Shown here: positions 59,779 to 64,000 of the stretch, piece after piece
How the letters are laid out: each line of letters begins with the position of its first letter
Position numbering within the stretch: position 1 is the stretch's first letter
Assembly: GCF_002865645.1 (NCBI RefSeq)
Contig: NW_020194515.1
Location: forward strand, 1,426,001-1,490,000
Direction of reading: 5' to 3'
DNA length: 64,000 nt
Source of the DNA: Hyaloscypha bicolor E
Lineage: Eukaryota > Ascomycota > Leotiomycetes > Helotiales > Hyaloscyphaceae
Translations under genes and position numbers: made by a program
The notes under the pieces: generated by a model
Databases searched by the model: none
Seen by the model: only the letters and a program-made list of their open reading frames with translations
Told to the model about the DNA's origin: nothing

Positions 59779-60662
59779 TGCAGCGGAAGATAAGGTTGGA
59801 AGCAGGGAGTATGAGAGGAAGGATAGAGGAGAAAGGGACTGCTTTCTGTGTAAACAATCAACAAGCCTTTATTGTCAATAGCCTGAAACGTGCTCTGCTT
59901 CTCTCAATCTCTTCTCTGCTAGCTAATCCCTGAAATCCCGATTTCAGCTCATCCTTGTTGCTTTCTGTTCTACCGCGATGTTGAAGGATAATTTATTCAC
60001 CAAACAAACACTTCTTTTACCTTGTATCCTCCGCTAATTCAAGCTTAAGGTATGCTCCCACTAGTAAAAGCAGATGTTATTCAAGTTCACTCTCTGGCTG
60101 TAACCGGCGTGGCAAAGGCAAGAAAAATTTTAACGACCTGGCGGCTAAATGCCGTACCATCACTAAAGATTAAACAAGAACCACAATTGGCCATATATTA
60201 GTTGATGATCTTTTGGGTAACTATTTACCTCATGGGTATCCTGTCCAGGAAATCTTGACGAAAGGGCTGCTAATGGAACATCTTTTAAATACTCGACTAT
60301 ATAGGATGGAAACATAACCTTGGATAGCGGATAAAGGAAGCAACTGACGCGGGGCTAAGAGAGGTCACTTTTGGAAAGCATAGTTTTTGCAGTCATTCGG
60401 TTTATATTGGGGAGACTACTTTTTCTGAAAACTTCACTCATGTCCCTCGCCTCCAGTCTACCCAGAAATCCATGATAGACACGTTGTTGGCCAGAGAAAT
60501 GCGCATCGCACAACTCAAGTAACAAATACAGCAGTAAAGATCGTATCGAGTTGGACGTCCGTTGTCATTGCTGCGGCTATGGTACCATATGCTGCTTATA
60601 GAGCGCCAAGGGATGAGATATGTCGATTTATCCCCCCTTGGCTCTCCACTCCAAGCTCACGC
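59779..60662. other. Intergenic, nothing recognised
   Basis: AT-rich sequence without coding pattern on either strand. Confidence 0.4.
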
Positions 60663-61007
60663 TCAAATAATGCCGCAAGCAGGACCGGATCCAATGGCGT
60701 TACTACCCCCTTGACTGTTGAACGCGGGGTAGCAGATATTCAATGAGCTGGCGCTGTTACACGTGGTTTGGTCGCCAGCGCAGGCGTTGCGGCTGTAAGT
60801 TGTGACGGCCTGGTCGATGCCTCCGGCCGTGACAATCATGTAGGATTGAAAGCCGCCGACGGGGGCGCAAGTGTTGTCCCAGACGTTGCGGTTCCCTGCT
60901 GGAGTTTTGCAGTTGCGATCGCTGAACAGGTTCAGGACTGCGGCATTGGTGGAGGAGGAGAGGAATGCTGCCACTAGGGCGATGAGTGTTGTCTTTCCGG
61001 TAAGCAT
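60663..61007 (-). CDS. Small secreted cysteine-rich protein
   Basis: 114 residues from the ATG at 61007 (MLTGKTTLIALVAAFLSSST); the open frame upstream has no ATG. The first 22 residues form a clear signal peptide ending in TNA. The mature chain of about 92 residues has six Cys (in DRNCKTP, DNTCAP, RNACAGDQ, TTCNSAS, NICYPAF, PACGII), enough for three disulfides, and is rich in Asn, Ser and Gly. No intron. This is the profile of a secreted effector-like or cell-wall protein; no named family is recognised. It stands alone in a repeat-rich region. Confidence 0.7.
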   Translation of the reverse strand: MLTGKTTLIALVAAFLSSSTNAAVLNLFSDRNCKTPAGNRNVWDNTCAPVGGFQSYMIVTAGGIDQAVTTYSRNACAGDQTTCNSASSLNICYPAFNSQGGSNAIGSGPACGII

Positions 61008-61519
61008 GATGGGTTTTGGCACTGCTCCTATTGCTGAAATGTAGAGTTGGTAGATGTGTAGCAGAATGTTATATTGAAAAAAATTGGTTGACTGACTTGA
61101 TTCTGATGTCGAACAAGAGAGTGTTCGACATGAGATATATATACTTAATTTTGGGTTCTACCAAGCCAGATGAATTCGTACTTCGGAAACCCGAAGGACC
61201 CGAAATCCTCGAACAAATATTACCGACTGTGACTCCTCCCTTTCTTCCTAGACCGTCAAGATCACCCTTTCTTACTCCACCTGCATGTATGCCATTAACT
61301 GCTCACCTCCCCGGGCCTCCACATGGCCGAAATCCATTCGTTCTAGCACCGCCGATCCTCGAAGGATCGGGTAATATCTCAGCAACCTCCGTTAATGCCT
61401 TTACAACTTACAGGCTTCACATGTTAAAGGTTGCGGGGTTGTGAGGCGTAAGCATGCGGCTGGGAGAGAGGTCTTACCGTGTTGCTCGAGTAGTGAAACG
61501 TCGCTCTCGTGTTAACAAG
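61008..61519. other. Intergenic, promoter of the secreted protein gene
   Basis: 5' flank of the secreted protein gene (minus strand). A plus ORF at 61016-61444 overlaps its 5' region and has no family pattern. Confidence 0.4.
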
Positions 61520-61693
61520 CTCACATAAGCCTTTCAAGTTTGTCCTACAGTAATAATTCTGCTACGTCTTGTACTACCTCTTGTGTCGTATAATTGATGT
61601 TGTTTGGTTGGTTGATAATCTCACATAAGCCTCTCAAGTGTATGCTACAGTAATAATTTTGCTACGCCTTGTACTACCTCTTGTGCCGCAGGG
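61520..61693. repeat. Tandem duplication, 100-bp period
   Basis: Segments starting at 61520 and 61620 share about 70 bp, e.g. CTCACATAAGCCT, CTACAGTAATAATT and CTTGTACTACCTCTTGTG, with roughly one difference in ten. Confidence 0.8.
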
Positions 61694-61727
61694 CCGATTG
61701 ATGGATTTTTGGGTATCTCGTAAGCTT

Positions 61728-62027
61728 TTATCGGTCGGTAATAACCTTCTTCACTTCGTTTTTGATCTCTGCAACACGTCTTTGGAGCGCATATTGGGCT
61801 GAGGAAGATTCGAGGAGCGCAGTCGCTGCTTTGTATAAGTATTGGTTCACCGCGTCGTTAATCCAAACTTGACTATATAAATAGTTTCTTCTAAGTATGT
61901 CCATACTTGAAATTTTGAAAAGGACTGCTTGGGCAATGTCCATTGTTCTGGAATCAACAGGACATCGATATCTGTTCTCAAGGTTGGTTATCCTCGTCTT
62001 TTTCTTTCTAGTAATATCTCTTTCCAA
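61728..62027 (-). pseudogene. Helical protein fragment overlapping repeat copy B
   Basis: Minus frame of up to 99 codons, reading for example ITNLENRYRCPVDSRTMD and EIKNEVKKVITDR. The internal ATG in SRTMD and the lack of flanking exons suggest a remnant. The upstream half lies inside repeat copy B; the corresponding frame in copy A is broken by stops. It may be the tail of a coiled-coil gene related to its neighbours. Confidence 0.35.
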
Positions 62028-62130
62028 GCAGACTAGAGCTCTTTAATTCTACCGCAAGTGGTTGGTACAATTATTAAGTATATGAGAGTTCAAGAAGTTG
62101 TTCCTGCAGATTCAAGCTTCTAGTAGAGCT
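61924..62130. repeat. Dispersed repeat, copy B
   Basis: Second copy of the repeat at 57601-57800, same orientation, about 4.3 kb apart. Confidence 0.8.
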
Positions 62131-62668
62131 GTCTTTGTTGTCCTCATGGCGAAATCTTTCAGTCGCTACACACCTAAACTTCGGTGCTATCGTCTAGTGA
62201 AATCTATATTATATAGAAGCTCGATCTGGAACCAACAACATGAATGAAATGCATGAGGAGGATCGCAATTTCCGCCTTCACTCGGTTATTCTCTCACTTC
62301 AACTCCAATACCGTACACATCCTAATCGTTAATTTAGTCCAACGCTAATACTCAGAGACGTGAAATTGTGTAATTAAAGTATTGTACTCTTGGCAATTGC
62401 CTGAGGCAATCTTATCTGGTGCCACGGGCTTCACCATATCGTTCCACCATTTCCATGCTCCCATGATTCCGACCGTCCCGTCATTCCTATCCTTCCAGAT
62501 ACCGTCCGTTCCTTGAATAGCCCCCAACTACAAATACACAATACAGGCTTTTTGAAATAATGAGGAAGAGGGTTGAAGGTCCATCGGAAGCCTTTTAGGG
62601 AAGGAAGTTGGAGAGGAGCTATATTAGAAGCTGTCTCAGGAAATGAGATCGGTGATAAGAGGTTAGCA
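62131..62668. other. Intergenic, nothing recognised
   Basis: No coding pattern. The end, GGTTAG at about 62663-62668, looks like the acceptor of an intron leading into the next gene. Confidence 0.35.
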
Positions 62669-64000
62669 ATCTTCGCAAAACAGAGTCAGAGCCAACCTCC
62701 GTCTTGTACCAAAGCATGAAGACGCCAGCCAGAAGTTGACTGCTACTGTTAGTAGACTTGAGTTTGAAAAGGGCCAGCTAGTGGCTAGCAATGAACAGCT
62801 GGACAGGGATAAGAAGCAGCTCGATGCCGATAAACAACCCCGAGGCTCTACCATCACCGACCTTAAGCGGGACTCCCAGGAGCTGAAAAAGGCTAAGCAG
62901 TCTCTTGAAGACGACAAGCTATGTCTTTGGAGCAAGATTGATGTGCTTGACAAGACGATTTCTGAGCTTCAACAGCGCAACAACGAACTCGAAACGGACG
63001 TTGCTAACGGAAAGTCAACCTCGAGACTGCCGAGGATGCGCTCGCAGCAGCTGGCAAAGAGGTGCAAGATGAAAGATCTGCAAAAGAGGGCTTCAAGGCA
63101 CAGCTGTCTGAGGCCGAAGACAACCACCGCAAATCTATGGAGGAGATCACCCGCAGAAAGATATCCTGTCAAGAGAGCGCCAGGAATTCAAGGACGAACT
63201 CGCTCGTCAAGATACCAGCTACGCATCTTTGAGTCGGGCCTACCAGGCTAGAGTGAGCGAGATGGCCAAGGTCACTCAGGAGTTGGATCGCCAAGACCCA
63301 AGCTACGCATCTTTGAGCAAGCTTACCAGGCTAAAGCGAGCGAGCTGTCTAAGGTCACTCAGGAGCTCGACAAGACCAAGGACGCAGAAAGCAAGGGCGA
63401 TCTTACAGGTGGTATGTTGACGGGCCGCGCTTGGAGGGTGATAGGAGAAATCCTGGCCGAAACATCCCACTTACCGGCGGAAAACGAGGATACCTGGTCT
63501 CGAATGGCCCGTATCTTGCTGGACTCACCACTTCCTGCACGGGCAGCGCTAGCCGTCAAGGACAACAACTTCTTGAGCCTCACTATTCGACTCCCGGGCT
63601 ATTCACTCGACGCAGACTCTGTTCGGCGCCTGGAAGGCACTTCATTGCGGATCCTGGCCATAGAAGTCTTTGTCTACGTTCAGGATAAGAAGGCCGCCAC
63701 GCCAGAGTGCCTCGAAGTCCTTGCTGCTATCACAGACAGATCCTCCTCCTGTGATGACAACGTCGTCGCTTACCTCATCCGAGAATGCTCGACGTGGTTC
63801 TACCAAACAACAAGCAGTACCTTGTCGACCGCAGTTGGCATATTCGCATTCTCTCTACGCCAGCTGATGGGCACGATGGAAGCCTGGTTCCCAGGATCGC
63901 AGGATGCGGGCATCATGGACAAGATCGACCGCTTGTGATCCTCAAAAACTTCTTCGAACCCACTGCTTCGGGCCCTTACCTTCAGCTGGAGAAGGGATAA
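62669..64000 (+). pseudogene. Coiled-coil protein, partial, with three single-base frameshifts
   Basis: Open from an apparent acceptor (GGTTAG) at 62668 without an ATG, so 5' exons are missing or lost. Segment 1: KLTATVSRLEFEKGQ to ELETDVANGK (about 63020). Segment 2 continues in another frame: NLETAEDALAAAGKEVQDE and AQLSEAEDNHRKSMEE. A 28-residue coiled-coil unit (SYASLSRAYQARVSEMAKV) is repeated at 63208 and 63292, the second copy needing another frame change. The C-terminal globular part (63414-63930) reads TGRAWRVIGEILAETSHLP and VGIFAFSLRQLMGTMEAW; a last shift gives LVILKNFFEPTASGPYLQ to the window end. Each shift is cured by adding one base to a GG or CC run. Real pseudogene or assembly errors; function unknown. 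Confidence 0.5.
63208..63375. repeat. 84-bp tandem repeat, two copies
   Basis: Units begin at 63208 and 63292 and share AGCTACGCATCTTTGAG, TACCAGGCTA and AAGGTCACTCAGGAG. The unit encodes 28 residues, four heptads, so the copy number sets coiled-coil length. Confidence 0.8.

Overview
The window reads as filamentous ascomycete DNA (Pezizomycotina; Leotiomycetes is a guess). Protein families are cut by short GT-AG introns of about 45-110 bp with CTAAC-like branch sites, and there are HET-domain genes, a highly reducing polyketide synthase, FunK1-type kinase remains and AT-rich islands that look RIP-mutated. Exon models were built by eye; where I give exon lists, the coding lengths close in frame.

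Layout. 0-4.4 kb: an intact protein kinase, then relics of a FunK1 kinase, a HeLo/prion-type kinase-like protein and a rhodopsin-like membrane protein. 4.9-9.2 kb: a HET gene with an inserted coiled coil and a membrane-protein pseudogene with in-frame TGA codons. 9.4-19 kb: an ABHD12-like hydrolase and a complete 9-exon highly reducing PKS on the same strand. 20-25.4 kb: a second HET gene, a coiled-coil gene and a secreted FAD-linked oxidoreductase. 25.4-28.6 kb: AT-rich island with an SRPK-type kinase relic broken mainly by nonsense codons. 28.7-37 kb: decayed hypothetical genes, some sharing a C-terminal module, around two intact genes: a Dabb-GFA fusion and an AusD-like methyltransferase.

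37.1-54.7 kb is a compact housekeeping block: NHX-type Na+/H+ exchanger, sucrose-type transporter, Pbn1/PIG-X, a SARAF-like protein, Bre1, Bdp1, a GH1 beta-glucosidase and a GFA-domain protein, mostly arranged as divergent or convergent pairs. 55-64 kb holds coiled-coil genes broken by single-base frameshifts, dispersed and tandem repeats, a proline-rich unknown protein and a small secreted cysteine-rich protein.

How genes may work together: the PKS, the hydrolase next to it and, less surely, the FAD oxidoreductase about 5 kb away could form a small metabolite cluster bordered by two HET genes. Bre1 (H2B ubiquitination) and Bdp1 (Pol III initiation) share a 417-bp divergent promoter; Pbn1 and the SARAF-like gene, both ER membrane proteins, share about 300 bp.

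The best candidates for something new are the Dabb-GFA fusion, the methyltransferase with a possible mitochondrial leader, the PKS locus, and the repeated local gene decay. Nothing here proves a new system.
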